DNA of 64,000 nt, from NCBI GenBank assembly GCA_946480085.1, contig CAMLHZ010000004.1, positions 215,717 through 279,716 on the forward strand, read 5' to 3'. Numbering within the stretch: position 1 is the stretch's first letter; each line of letters starts with the position of its first letter. Source of the DNA: an uncultured Flavobacteriales bacterium. Lineage in GTDB: Bacteria; Bacteroidota; Bacteroidia; Flavobacteriales; Crocinitomicaceae. Under the pieces are notes generated by a model. The model was not told the origin of the DNA, did not search any database, and saw only the letters and a program-made list of their open reading frames with translations. A program made the position numbers and the translations under genes. Positions 55,401 to 63,999 of the stretch are shown here, in pieces.

Positions 55401-55871
55401 TTGATCAGAAAAAGCTTCTTCGTACTTCTTGTTTTAACTCAACTTTGTTTGTTGTTCTTCGTTTTCGGGGATAGTATCATTTATGCGAAATCTGGCATTT
55501 ACCGCTGGCTTCCTTATTTGATCATCATGGGCGGAATTCCGTTTTCCATTTATTTTCTGTTACAACAATTTCGAGGCAAAAAAGAAGTAAAACAGGTCGT
55601 ATCAGGAGCGAGTATTCTATTGGTTGGACCCATTTTTGGTGTTTGGGCGTATTTTACTTCAGAAGCTGATTTGGAGAAAAACGGTGTTCAGACTAAAGGT
55701 CTTATCATTGAATCTGGTAGAAATGTAAAGTGTGTGTTTCTGGTTGAAGGTAAATCCTACTCAAGCTTCGCTATAAGGAATGTTGACCATAAAGTGAAAT
55801 CAGGTGATTTTGTAACGGTCATCTACTCCACACGGAATCCGGAGAACAACAAAGTCCCGATTTTGGAATAG
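55401..55871 (+). CDS. small membrane protein, DUF3592-like
   Basis: The 156-residue product starts at TTG (55401), 2 bp after pgk; no ATG is available before the first membrane helix. Three hydrophobic helices (about 6-24, 34-53, 63-82) precede a soluble beta-rich C-terminal domain (VQTKGLIIESGRN, FVTVIYSTRNPENNK) similar to DUF3592 proteins. The unusual start and abutting position suggest translational coupling to pgk. Function unknown. Confidence 0.7.
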   Translation: MIRKSFFVLLVLTQLCLLFFVFGDSIIYAKSGIYRWLPYLIIMGGIPFSIYFLLQQFRGKKEVKQVVSGASILLVGPIFGVWAYFTSEADLEKNGVQTKGLIIESGRNVKCVFLVEGKSYSSFAIRNVDHKVKSGDFVTVIYSTRNPENNKVPILE

Positions 55872-55925
55872 TTATTATCCATTAGGCACGATATTGGCTA
55901 AAAACCACGATATTACCAACTGATT

Positions 55926-56459
55926 ATGAAAATTCTACACACTGCTTTCTTATTGTTATTCTTCACTCAGGCTTTCGCGCAGGAAGATTACAAAGCTCCG
56001 CGTTTACGAAAAGTAGCCATTGGCAATTCTGGAACCTATGCTTACATGCCTTCAGATGAATTGGAATTTGATGTTTCCTATTCGGAAGATAGTTCAGAGG
56101 TGTATACAACGGATTACACTGACGGAAACTATCATTTCGCTGTAATTGTTGTTAAACTAAAGTCAACTTTGCTTGAAAGTCCGGAAGACAAAACTACCTT
56201 ATTGGAATCTTATCTGGATTTTTTACAAACGCAATTCGAGATCACAAGCGCTGCCGGTTATGGCGAAGGACATACCATGGAAAGCGAACCTGATGCTGTT
56301 GGTGTGCTTGATTATTGGTTGGATGCAGATGATGATCACTGGGAAGTGAAAGGTTGGGCAAATTCAAATACACTCGGGATTATGATGATTTATGGCGCAA
56401 ACGATTATCCCATCTTCAACATTCAGCAAATGTACCTGGACGGATTTCGATTCAACTAG
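55926..56459 (+). CDS. exported protein of unknown function
   Basis: The 177-residue product has a signal peptide (1-18, ending AFAQ) and a soluble acidic body with many Asp/Glu/Tyr residues (YSEDSSEVYTTDYTDG and LDADDDHWEVKGWANS). It ends without a sorting domain. No motif or partner is evident. It converges with gatC. Confidence 0.72.
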   Translation: MKILHTAFLLLFFTQAFAQEDYKAPRLRKVAIGNSGTYAYMPSDELEFDVSYSEDSSEVYTTDYTDGNYHFAVIVVKLKSTLLESPEDKTTLLESYLDFLQTQFEITSAAGYGEGHTMESEPDAVGVLDYWLDADDDHWEVKGWANSNTLGIMMIYGANDYPIFNIQQMYLDGFRFN

Positions 56460-56480
56460 AAACTAGCAGGCACGTTTAAA

Positions 56481-56504
56481 GGTTATCGAGCGGAGTCGAG
56501 ATAA
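56481..56504. repeat. short hairpin with GAGCGGAGTCGAG sequence between convergent genes
   Basis: GTTATCGA and TCGA(GA)TAAC pair around GCGGAG, with a 2-nt bulge. The GAGCGGAGTCGAG phrase is commonly seen in intergenic repeats of Bacteroidota (from memory). It could act as a weak bidirectional terminator for the convergent 55926 gene and gatC, but there is no T-run. Confidence 0.45.
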
Positions 56505-56507
56505 CTA

Positions 56508-56798
56508 TTACTTATCCAACACCTTTGGGATTCTGAAATAATCTGAATCCTTTTTCGGAGCGTTTTTCAATGCTTCAGCTTGTGTAACTGTTACCTCAGG
56601 AACATCATCACGAAGTACATTCTTCTCTTCATTCATAAAGATCAACGGTTCCACATTGTCTGTTGGAACTTCCGAAAGTTTACCCATAAAACCAATGATC
56701 TTTTCCAAATCCTTTTTGATAGATTCTTTAGCTTCACCCTCAAAACGTAGTTTTGACAGGTTCGAAATGTGATCAATTGTTTCGTCAGAAATATTCAT
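56508..56798 (-). CDS. gatC: aspartyl/glutamyl-tRNA amidotransferase subunit C
   Basis: From the ATG at 56798 the product has 96 residues, the usual GatC size. It has the family's ISNLSKLRFE start and the GKLSEVPTDNVEPL, NVLRDD and ALKNAPKKDSDYFRIPKV blocks. It stabilises the GatA/GatB complex. An exact minus-strand TATTTTTG box ends only 4 bp before the ATG (56803-56810), so the transcript may be nearly leaderless. Longer frames to 56873 have no sensible N-terminus. gatA is at 47967 on the other strand. Confidence 0.95.
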   Translation of the reverse strand: MNISDETIDHISNLSKLRFEGEAKESIKKDLEKIIGFMGKLSEVPTDNVEPLIFMNEEKNVLRDDVPEVTVTQAEALKNAPKKDSDYFRIPKVLDK

Positions 56799-56876
56799 GG
56801 TGCAAAAATAACAAATAGACTTGAGACGATAGACAAAAGACTTAAGACAATACAGACACTGAACGGAATGCAAGTG

Positions 56877-57629
56877 TTATTCCATCAATCCTCTTGACCT
56901 CAGCGGCTCCGCAATCGTATCAAAACAGAAATCAGACAATTCTTTATCCGTCATACTTGCAACTTGTTCAGCTGTAACAATTGGATGCATAATTACCCTG
57001 GAAATTCCCGGATGTGCATAATCCAAATCACCGGGATCGGAGAAAATATGATGATTGTCCAAAAACGTCAATGGAACCAACGGAACTTTTGCACTTTTTG
57101 CCAATTTAAAAGCTCCTTCCTTAAACGGAATCATTGTTGGTCTATTCTCATCCGGAATTCCTCCTTCGGGGAACAAAACAATGGACCAACCTGATGCCAA
57201 GGCTTGTTTGGCTTGAATGAAGGACTTAGCCGCCAAGCGTTTATCGTTTCTGAAAACTGGAATATTCAGTCGTTTGAAGAAGGTTTTCATTAATGGATAG
57301 CCTAAAATTTCGCTTTTGCCCATAAAGAGGAAACGATGTTGTGGCAAGATGGAATACAATAGGAAAATGTCGTAATACGAAGCATGATTAGACACAATGA
57401 TGTAGGGTCCTTTCGGTAGTTTAACCTTTTTCAGTTTTACAACGAAAACAAACGTACAAATCTGTAATAAGAAACTCCAAAACACAAACAGCGGGAAACT
57501 GTATTTTTTCCAGGATTCTCTTGATAATAGAATGAAAAACACCGGATAGGAAACCAAAAGAAAGCTCACAAAAAATACGCCCACATACAATTTGTAGAGC
57601 ACACAGAGAGCACCTATCAGTTTTTTCAT
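56877..57629 (-). CDS. plsC: 1-acyl-sn-glycerol-3-phosphate acyltransferase (PlsC-like)
   Basis: The 250-residue enzyme has two N-terminal membrane helices (about 8-35 and 45-65) and the LPLAT motifs: HX4D in NHASYYD (His82, Asp87) and motif III in LFPEGGIP, with SPxPL-like VPLVPLTFLDNHHIF downstream. It acylates lysophosphatidic acid in membrane phospholipid synthesis. Other lysophospholipid acyltransferases remain possible. It lies upstream of gatC on the minus strand with a 78-bp gap. Confidence 0.92.
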   Translation of the reverse strand: MKKLIGALCVLYKLYVGVFFVSFLLVSYPVFFILLSRESWKKYSFPLFVFWSFLLQICTFVFVVKLKKVKLPKGPYIIVSNHASYYDIFLLYSILPQHRFLFMGKSEILGYPLMKTFFKRLNIPVFRNDKRLAAKSFIQAKQALASGWSIVLFPEGGIPDENRPTMIPFKEGAFKLAKSAKVPLVPLTFLDNHHIFSDPGDLDYAHPGISRVIMHPIVTAEQVASMTDKELSDFCFDTIAEPLRSRGLME

Positions 57630-57699
57630 TTACTCAAAAATAGAACTTTCCATTTGGAAGGCTAAAGAAAAACGTAAATTCGCGTAAAATTCAAACTAC

Positions 57700-58668
57700 A
57701 TGTCTAGGATTCTTACCGGAATACAAAGTACGGGAACACCGCATTTAGGAAACTTGCTTGGGGCAATTTTTCCAGCTATCGAACTGTCGGCTCAACCAGA
57801 AAACGACTCGTTTTTATTCATTGCAAACTTGCATTCTCTTACTCAGATAAAGGATGCAGATGTGATGCGCCAAAACACCTATTCAACGGCTGCTGCTTGG
57901 CTTGCATCAGGATTAGACCCTAATAAAACAACATTTTATCGTCAGAGTGATATTCCTGAAGTTACAGAATTGATGTGGCATTTATTGTGCTTTTTCCCAG
58001 TTAGCAGATTGGAATTGGCTCATTCATACAAAGACAAAAAAGACCGACTTTCAGATATCAATGCAGGTTTATTTACCTATCCGATCTTGATGGCTGCAGA
58101 TATTTTGCTTTACGATGCAGAAGAAGTTCCAGTTGGAAAGGATCAATTGCAACACTTGGAAATGACCCGTGATGTGGCGAGCAGATTCAATCATGTTCAT
58201 GGTGAAGTTTTTGTTTTACCACAAGACAGAATCAATAAGGAGACTCAGTTGGTTCCGGGAACTGACGGTGAAAAAATGAGTAAATCGCGTAACAATTACA
58301 TTGACATTTTCCTGCCAGAGAAAGAATTGAGGAAACAAGTGATGGGAATCGTAACAGATTCAAAAGGATTGGAGGAACCAAAAGATCCCGATACTTGCAA
58401 TGTTTTCAAGTTGTACGAATTACTTGCTGAAAAAGCAGATGTGCTTTCCATGCGTGAGAAATATATTGCCGGTGGATTTGGATACGGACATGCAAAAACG
58501 GCCCTTTTTGAATTGATTTTAACGAAATTCGAAAAGAACAGATCAATTTACAATCACTTCATGACCAATTTAAATGAATTGGAAGATATTTTACAGCAAG
58601 GTGCAGCGAAAGCCAGAGCAGTAGCGCATCCTGTGTTACAAAGAGTTAGAGAAAAGGTGGGATATTAG
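57700..58668 (+). CDS. trpS: tryptophanyl-tRNA synthetase
   Basis: The 322-residue class I synthetase has the HIGH-like motif in GIQSTGTPHLGNLLGA (His15), HSYKDKKDR in the Trp-binding region, VGKDQLQHLEMTRDVA, and KMSKS (Lys192). Its length is typical of bacterial TrpRS. It charges tRNA-Trp. A strong terminator follows, so it appears monocistronic. Confidence 0.97.
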   Translation: MSRILTGIQSTGTPHLGNLLGAIFPAIELSAQPENDSFLFIANLHSLTQIKDADVMRQNTYSTAAAWLASGLDPNKTTFYRQSDIPEVTELMWHLLCFFPVSRLELAHSYKDKKDRLSDINAGLFTYPILMAADILLYDAEEVPVGKDQLQHLEMTRDVASRFNHVHGEVFVLPQDRINKETQLVPGTDGEKMSKSRNNYIDIFLPEKELRKQVMGIVTDSKGLEEPKDPDTCNVFKLYELLAEKADVLSMREKYIAGGFGYGHAKTALFELILTKFEKNRSIYNHFMTNLNELEDILQQGAAKARAVAHPVLQRVREKVGY

Positions 58669-58762
58669 AATTAATTTCACAAAAACGTTCACATAACAAA
58701 AATTTAACTATTTTTGGTTCGTTGTTATTCCAACATAAACTACTTTTATTTTAAACCAAGTT

Positions 58763-58790
58763 AAAGCTCCAAACCCATGGAGCTTTTTCT
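58763..58790 (+). terminator. rho-independent terminator after trpS
   Basis: AAAGCTCC (58763-58770) pairs with GGAGCTTT (58779-58786) around an 8-nt loop, then continues T-rich. Confidence 0.8.
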
Positions 58791-58827
58791 ATTTTAAGGC
58801 TTTAATCCCAGTGTACTCTACAATTGT

Positions 58828-58835
58828 TATATTTG
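58828..58835 (+). promoter_or_regulatory. -7 promoter box (TATATTTG) for the second binding-lipoprotein gene
   Basis: Exact TAnnTTTG match ending 10 bp before the ATG at 58846, implying a very short leader. Confidence 0.5.
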
Positions 58836-58845
58836 CGTACTACTG

Positions 58846-60573
58846 ATGAAAAAACTATCCATGTTTAAAACATTAACACTATCATTAGCTGTATCATTAA
58901 CGCTATTGTCGTGCTCCGACTCGACAGATGATTTAGCTAACAAAAAAGCAGTTGGAGGCCCTGTTTATGGCGGAGAATTCCGGTTCATGTCCGCCGAAAA
59001 AGTAAGCAACTTATTTCCATTAAACGCTACTGATATTTACACGGGGCGATTGACATCTCAGGTTTTTGATCCTATTTTTAGGATCAATTCAACGAACAAT
59101 AAAGTTGAACCTTGTATTGCAGAGTCTTTCAAAGCTTCGGCAGATGGAAAGGAATATACGCTCAAAATTCGTAAGGGAATCTTCTTTCATGAAGACGATT
59201 GTTTTGAAGATGAAGCACGCGAATTGAATGCCAATGATGTAAAGTTCACATTAGACATGGCTTGCAGCGGATTAGAAATCAACGAGATTAGCAACCTTTT
59301 GGTTGAACGAATTGAAGGTGCAGATAAATTTCACGCATCAACTCAAAGTAAATTTAACGAAGCCGGTGTTTCCGGAATTCAGGTTGTAGATAACAACACC
59401 TTGAAAATCAAATTGGTGGAACCATTCGCAGGTTTCAATAAATTGCTTTGTTATTCAGGTTTCGGTGTCTTCCCAAAAGAAGCTTACGACACTTATGGAA
59501 ATGACATTGTAAAACATCCGGTTGGAACTGGCCCGTTTTGCTTAGACGAGATGACCAATGAACACGTTAGACTAAAAAGAAACAATAATTACTGGAGAAA
59601 AGACGAGTTTGGAAATCAACTGCCTTTCTTAGGAAGTATTTTGATGACTTACGGAACGGATAAGTCAAGTGAGTTGAAGTCGTTCAGAAACGCAGACATC
59701 GACCTTGTTCTTGAAATTCCGGTTGAGGAAGTAGACAACATTCTTGGTTCATTAAAAGAAGCTCAACAAGGAAAAACCGTTAAACACAAAGTGGATTCAA
59801 AACCGTCAGCATCTATCACGTTTGTTGGTTTCAACCACAAAAACAAAATCCTGAGCGACAAGCGCGTTCGAATGGCATTCAATCTGGCTGTAGATAGAAA
59901 CCTTCTGGTAAATACAGAATTAATGGGTGAAGGTTATCCCGATGAGCATGGAATTATTCCGAATTGCAGCTTCTATGATGCAAGTAGTATCAAAGGTTTC
60001 ACTTTCAACATTGTTAAGGCAAAAGCGCTTTTGGCAGACGCAGGATTTCCTGATGGAAAGAATTTACCAGAGTTAAATCTGGTTTGTTCAGGTAAAAAAG
60101 GGACTTCAAGAGACATAATGGCAAAGAGCATTGCTAAGCAACTGCGCGAAAACCTTGGTGTGAAGGTAAAGATTGTCATGGTTGATGCTGCTAAACGTGA
60201 TCAAATGGCTTCTAACGGTCAGGCTGATATGTGGATCCTGCAATGGATTGCTGATTATCCTGATGGAGAGAACTTCTTAAGTCTATTCTACAACGGGAAA
60301 GTAAAGGTGAAGTCGAAATTCGTGAATCCTTACAAATACAATAGCGCTGAATACAACGCAACATTTGTTCAAATGAACAAAGAATTGGATCCTGTTAAAC
60401 GAATGAAATTAATGTGGAAGGCAGATCAAATGATTGTTGACGACGCAGTGGTAATGCCAATCTTAACCGATGACGTTGTAACATTGATCAATTCCAGAGT
60501 ACGAAATTTTGAGGCAAATAGCTTGGAGATTTTCGATCTTTCAACTATTTTTATCAAAGAACTTCGAGAGTAA
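58846..60573 (+). CDS. family 5 extracellular solute-binding lipoprotein (second paralogue)
   Basis: The 575-residue product has a lipobox (Leu-Leu-Ser-Cys, near residue 23) followed by Ser-Asp-Ser-Thr-Asp-Asp, again an acidic stretch suited to surface export. The SBP_bac_5 fold is seen in EYTLKIRKGIFFHEDDC, ANDVKFTLDMAC, HPVGTGPFCL and DKRVRMAFNLAVDRN. It aligns along its whole length with the product at 3087-4823. No permease genes adjoin it, and its ligand is unknown. Flanking terminators make it a single-gene unit. Confidence 0.92.
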   Translation: MKKLSMFKTLTLSLAVSLTLLSCSDSTDDLANKKAVGGPVYGGEFRFMSAEKVSNLFPLNATDIYTGRLTSQVFDPIFRINSTNNKVEPCIAESFKASADGKEYTLKIRKGIFFHEDDCFEDEARELNANDVKFTLDMACSGLEINEISNLLVERIEGADKFHASTQSKFNEAGVSGIQVVDNNTLKIKLVEPFAGFNKLLCYSGFGVFPKEAYDTYGNDIVKHPVGTGPFCLDEMTNEHVRLKRNNNYWRKDEFGNQLPFLGSILMTYGTDKSSELKSFRNADIDLVLEIPVEEVDNILGSLKEAQQGKTVKHKVDSKPSASITFVGFNHKNKILSDKRVRMAFNLAVDRNLLVNTELMGEGYPDEHGIIPNCSFYDASSIKGFTFNIVKAKALLADAGFPDGKNLPELNLVCSGKKGTSRDIMAKSIAKQLRENLGVKVKIVMVDAAKRDQMASNGQADMWILQWIADYPDGENFLSLFYNGKVKVKSKFVNPYKYNSAEYNATFVQMNKELDPVKRMKLMWKADQMIVDDAVVMPILTDDVVTLINSRVRNFEANSLEIFDLSTIFIKELRE

Positions 60574-60622
60574 GTTCATATTGTATAAAATTAATAGGCC
60601 CTCTACTTGCAAAGAGACTGAG

Positions 60623-60650
60623 AATCCCGTTCATTGAGCGGGATTTTTTA
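60623..60650 (+). terminator. rho-independent terminator after the 58846 gene
   Basis: Perfect 7-bp stem AATCCCG/CGGGATT (60623-60629 and 60639-60645) with a 9-nt loop and six T residues. Confidence 0.8.
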
Positions 60651-60722
60651 TTTGCCTTACCTCGATACATCCCAACTCTATCGGTCGGGACACTCGGTAT
60701 GACGGCAAAATGGTTTAACTTA
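60632..60722 (+). repeat. intergenic direct repeat, copy A
   Basis: Starts CATTGAGCGGGATTTTTT, continues through CTCGATAC...CACTCGGTATGACGG, and ends TGGTTTAACTT. Copy B at 60747-60845 follows the same order of blocks with several substitutions and an insertion. Confidence 0.65.
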
Positions 60723-60746
60723 TCACTTCGTCCGTCCGAGGTGAAT

Positions 60747-60845
60747 CAATGAGCAGGATTTTTTTGCTTTGCCGGTCCACTTCGATATAAATCCACCTCC
60801 CAGTGGATTCACTCAGTGTGACCGACAAATGGCTGGTTTAACTTT
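60747..60845 (+). repeat. intergenic direct repeat, copy B
   Basis: Starts CAATGAGCAGGATTTTTTT, continues TTCGATAT...CACTCAGTGTGACCG, and ends GGTTTAACTT. The CACTCAGTGTGAC phrase is common in intergenic repeats of this phylum (from memory). Confidence 0.65.
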
Positions 60846-60874
60846 TTGTTGATATACACTTAACATCCCCTCCT

Positions 60875-60882
60875 TAATTTCG
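60875..60882 (+). promoter_or_regulatory. possible -7 box (TAATTTCG) for ppk1
   Basis: One mismatch from TAnnTTTG, with a TTG at 60849-60851 about 23 bp upstream; the ppk1 ATG is 16 bp downstream. The same octamer precedes mce. Confidence 0.38.
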
Positions 60883-60898
60883 CGCATTCAATTCAAAT

Positions 60899-62974
60899 AT
60901 GACTGCGACGCTTTCAACTCCCAAAAATATTCCTCACATTTATGATATGATTCTTAACAATCGTGAATTGAGCTGGCTTGCCTTTAACGAGCGGGTTTTG
61001 CAGGAGGCAATGGATGAAAGTGTTCCCTTAGTGGAGCGCATTCGCTTTTTAGGAATTTATTCCAATAATATGGACGAATTCTACCGGGTTCGCGTAGCCA
61101 ATTTAAAACGAATGGTTGCTCTCAACAATAAAAAGGTAGAAGGTTTTAAGGGAACGGCAGAAGAATTGTTCTCTACGATTCACACTGTTGTCATTCGTCA
61201 GCAAAAAAAATTCGAGGAAACCTATCAGGAATTACTAAAGCAGCTTGGTAAAGAAAACATACATCACTTCGACGAAACAACGGTAACTGAAGCAACAAAG
61301 GTTGAACTCACCACTTTGTTCAACTCAAAGATTGTTCATGATCTTGTTCCTGTTTTAATTGGTAAGCGCATTCCTTTTCCACGTTTACGCGACAAAGCCA
61401 TTTATCTCGCCGTTCGAATGGAATGGGATAAGAATAGTAAAACCAGAATGGCGCTCATTGAAATTCCGGAATCAACGGATCGATTTCATATCATTGAGCA
61501 AGATGGAAAGCGTGGTTTAATTCTTATTGACGATATCATTCGCTTGAATCTGGATCACCTCTTCGCCCTTTTTAAATATGACAGCATAGCGGCATATACC
61601 TTCAAGTTTACACGCGATGCTGAGTTGGATTTCGATGATGATCTTTCGCTTTCCTTCGTTGAAAAGATGGAAAAGGGAATCAAAAATCGAAAAAAAGGAG
61701 ATCCTGTTCGATTGGTGGTAGATGAAAAAATGCCCCATGATCTTCTGGAAGTTCTGAATAATCATTTGAACCTGGGAAAAGAAACCCTCGCCATTCCAGG
61801 CGGGAAATACCATAACTTCAAAGACTTTATGCGCTTTCCTTTCTTTGGAGAAGAACGCTTTTTATATCCAAAACTGAAAAGTGCCGAACATCCGCTTTTA
61901 AGAGGAAAACCAAGCATTATAAGACAGATTTTACACAACGACATTCTACTTCACTTTCCTTATCAACGTTTCGATCACGTGGTAGATTTACTTCGCGAAG
62001 CTGCTTTAGATCCGAAAGTGAAAAGCATTAAGATCAATGTTTACCGTGTTGCAGATAGATCTCAGGTAATGAATGCTTTGATAAATGCGGTTCGAAATGG
62101 AAAAAAAGTAACGGTTATTCTAGAGTTACAAGCACGCTTTGATGAAGAGCATAACTTGTATTGGACAGAGCGACTGAAAGAAGAAGGAGCCAGCGTGGTT
62201 CACGGTTACGAAGGATTAAAGATTCATAGTAAACTGGTGCAAATTGAACGCGTTTCAGAGAAAAAACGACAGCTCATCTCTTACATCGGGACTGGAAACT
62301 TTAATGAACGAACTGCAGGAATTTACACGGATCTTGGACTTTTAACTGCCGATAGAAGCATTGGAAATGAAGTTACACAGGTATTCCACTTAATGGAGCA
62401 TGCACTTCACAATTTCACGTTTAATCAGTTGCACGTTTCACCGTTAAATGCCCGACGTAAAATAACAGCTCTCATTCAGAACGAAATAAAAAACGCAAAG
62501 CAAGGAAAAGAAGCTTTCATTGATCTTAAAGTCAATAATCTTGTTGATGCCAGGTTGATAAACAAATTGTACGACGCTTCCAATGCAGGAGTAAAGATCC
62601 GATTAATTGTTCGCGGAGTATGCTGTTTAATTCCCGGAATGAAGAACAAAAGTGAAAACATTGAAGCTATCAGTATCGTAGATCGCTTTTTGGAACATAG
62701 CCGCATTATGAAGTTCGGAAACGCAGGCAGTCCAACCTATTTTATCAGTTCTGCCGACTGGATGGAACGCAATATGGATAAGAGAATTGAAGTTGGGGTT
62801 CCCATTTATGCAAAGCACATTCAGGACCAAATCGACAATATCTTCGCGCTGCAATGGTCAGATAACGTAAAAGCGAGAATTATAGACAAGAAATTGAGCA
62901 ATAAGTACAAACGTACCGATGGTGAGGAAAAACGCGCTCAGGTTCTGTTGCAGCAGCATTATAACAATCTTTGA
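60899..62974 (+). CDS. ppk1: polyphosphate kinase 1
   Basis: The 691-residue product has all four PPK1 domains in order: N domain (LNNRELSWLAFNERVL...SNNMDEFYRVR), head domain (about 125-325), and two C-terminal PLD-like domains. Catalytic His443 lies in GLKIHSKLVQIER, the phosphorylated residue; the second PLD site is SSADWMERNMDKRIEVGVP. It reversibly transfers phosphate from ATP to make polyphosphate. Length is standard. Ppx and VTC-like genes are also in the window, at 20154 and 15437. Confidence 0.97.
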   Translation: MTATLSTPKNIPHIYDMILNNRELSWLAFNERVLQEAMDESVPLVERIRFLGIYSNNMDEFYRVRVANLKRMVALNNKKVEGFKGTAEELFSTIHTVVIRQQKKFEETYQELLKQLGKENIHHFDETTVTEATKVELTTLFNSKIVHDLVPVLIGKRIPFPRLRDKAIYLAVRMEWDKNSKTRMALIEIPESTDRFHIIEQDGKRGLILIDDIIRLNLDHLFALFKYDSIAAYTFKFTRDAELDFDDDLSLSFVEKMEKGIKNRKKGDPVRLVVDEKMPHDLLEVLNNHLNLGKETLAIPGGKYHNFKDFMRFPFFGEERFLYPKLKSAEHPLLRGKPSIIRQILHNDILLHFPYQRFDHVVDLLREAALDPKVKSIKINVYRVADRSQVMNALINAVRNGKKVTVILELQARFDEEHNLYWTERLKEEGASVVHGYEGLKIHSKLVQIERVSEKKRQLISYIGTGNFNERTAGIYTDLGLLTADRSIGNEVTQVFHLMEHALHNFTFNQLHVSPLNARRKITALIQNEIKNAKQGKEAFIDLKVNNLVDARLINKLYDASNAGVKIRLIVRGVCCLIPGMKNKSENIEAISIVDRFLEHSRIMKFGNAGSPTYFISSADWMERNMDKRIEVGVPIYAKHIQDQIDNIFALQWSDNVKARIIDKKLSNKYKRTDGEEKRAQVLLQQHYNNL

Positions 62975-63016
62975 TTAATTCTAAATTCCAAAAGTCTAAA
63001 TTCTAAAACATCCAAT

Positions 63017-63748
63017 TTAGTACTGCATATAACAATTTGACAAACTCGTAATTAGTTCATTTCTTATAGCTTCCTCAATAATGTAATCATATTTTCGGAT
63101 TCTACGCCGTGAACAATCTTCAGAAATGTAAGTGATACAATACCTTTCCTTACACTTTTCCTCAGCGGAATCAGGTTCATTAATTGCGATTTTCATAAAT
63201 GTAAGCGGGACAAGAAATGTCATTTCTAATTTATGCCTATCAAAAATTTGATACTCAATCCAAGTATAATAAGAGTTTGTTCTATACACGCCTCTTACTG
63301 TATCAGCTAGTTCAGTATAATTATTCTTGATAAAATTCTTGTACAAAAACCGCCCTTTCGAATTAAACACCTTACATACAAACTTACTTCGAGAAGTTCT
63401 TAATTCAGTCCGAAGATTCCCATTTTCATAATATGTTTTCCCATCAATGAAAACTCTGTATAGTGTTTCATACTCCAAATTAAAGGTGTCAAAAGAGTTG
63501 ACATTTGCTTCCAAAAGCAAAACTCCATTTTTTGAATATTGCTTTTGTCCGACCAACTGTCCATTTTCACTAAATTGAAACTCTCCCAAGGGCTGACCGT
63601 TTGAATAATACTTCTGATGTTCGAGGCAATATGCACTATCTTTTATCCAATAGACATTTGGTGAGTAAACCCTACTTCTGATAATGCTGTCTTGGGAGTA
63701 ACAGCTTGTAATTTGAAAAAGCAAACTAATTAATACAGCTCGGAACAT
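63017..63748 (-). CDS. exported MORN-like (YwqK-type) repeat protein
   Basis: A 243-residue protein with a signal sequence (about 1-18; Ile-Thr-Ser-Cys could also be a lipobox). It carries three or four MORN-2/YwqK-type repeats of the form YYSNGQPLGEFQF, ENGQLVGQKQYS and YYENGNLRTELRT. A Cys-containing C-terminal region with YCITYISEDCSRRR follows. Such proteins are common and uncharacterised in Bacteroidota. It converges with ppk1. Confidence 0.75.
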   Translation of the reverse strand: MFRAVLISLLFQITSCYSQDSIIRSRVYSPNVYWIKDSAYCLEHQKYYSNGQPLGEFQFSENGQLVGQKQYSKNGVLLLEANVNSFDTFNLEYETLYRVFIDGKTYYENGNLRTELRTSRSKFVCKVFNSKGRFLYKNFIKNNYTELADTVRGVYRTNSYYTWIEYQIFDRHKLEMTFLVPLTFMKIAINEPDSAEEKCKERYCITYISEDCSRRRIRKYDYIIEEAIRNELITSLSNCYMQY

Positions 63749-63879
63749 GTTTTATCGGGAAGTGCTGCAAACTCAAATTAGTAAACAACCCATTGAAGCA
63801 TGATTTTACGAATTGAGTGACAAACTGCAATTCTGAGCAGAAATAAAGTTTTTAAAATTTAGAATTTTGACATTTAGCA

Positions 63880-63999
63880 TTAAACGTCTTCATTCAGCAT
63901 TTTCTCCGCTGTCTGAATAGAAATCAGTGGAAGATAAATATCCACTTGCATACCTCCTACTTGTCGTTCCCGAACAAGGAAAGAATGTGATGAATTGTT
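63880..63999 (-). CDS. C-terminal end of an unidentified protein (truncated by window edge)
   Basis: An open frame of 39 codons enters from the right edge and ends at the TAA at 63880. The tail contains VRERQVGGMQVDIYLPLISI and ends EKMLNEDV. The sequence looks like a genuine soluble protein C-terminus, but is too short to assign to a family. The alternative frames on the same strand stop or lack such a pattern. Confidence 0.55.
   Translation of the reverse strand, partial: NNSSHSFLVRERQVGGMQVDIYLPLISIQTAEKMLNEDV

Larger units (their letters stand above)
60574..60898. other. 325-bp intergenic region with terminator and a duplicated repeat
   Basis: It contains the terminator of the binding-lipoprotein gene, two diverged direct copies of a roughly 90-bp unit (listed separately), and the likely ppk1 -7 box. 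No gene is supported. Confidence 0.65.
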
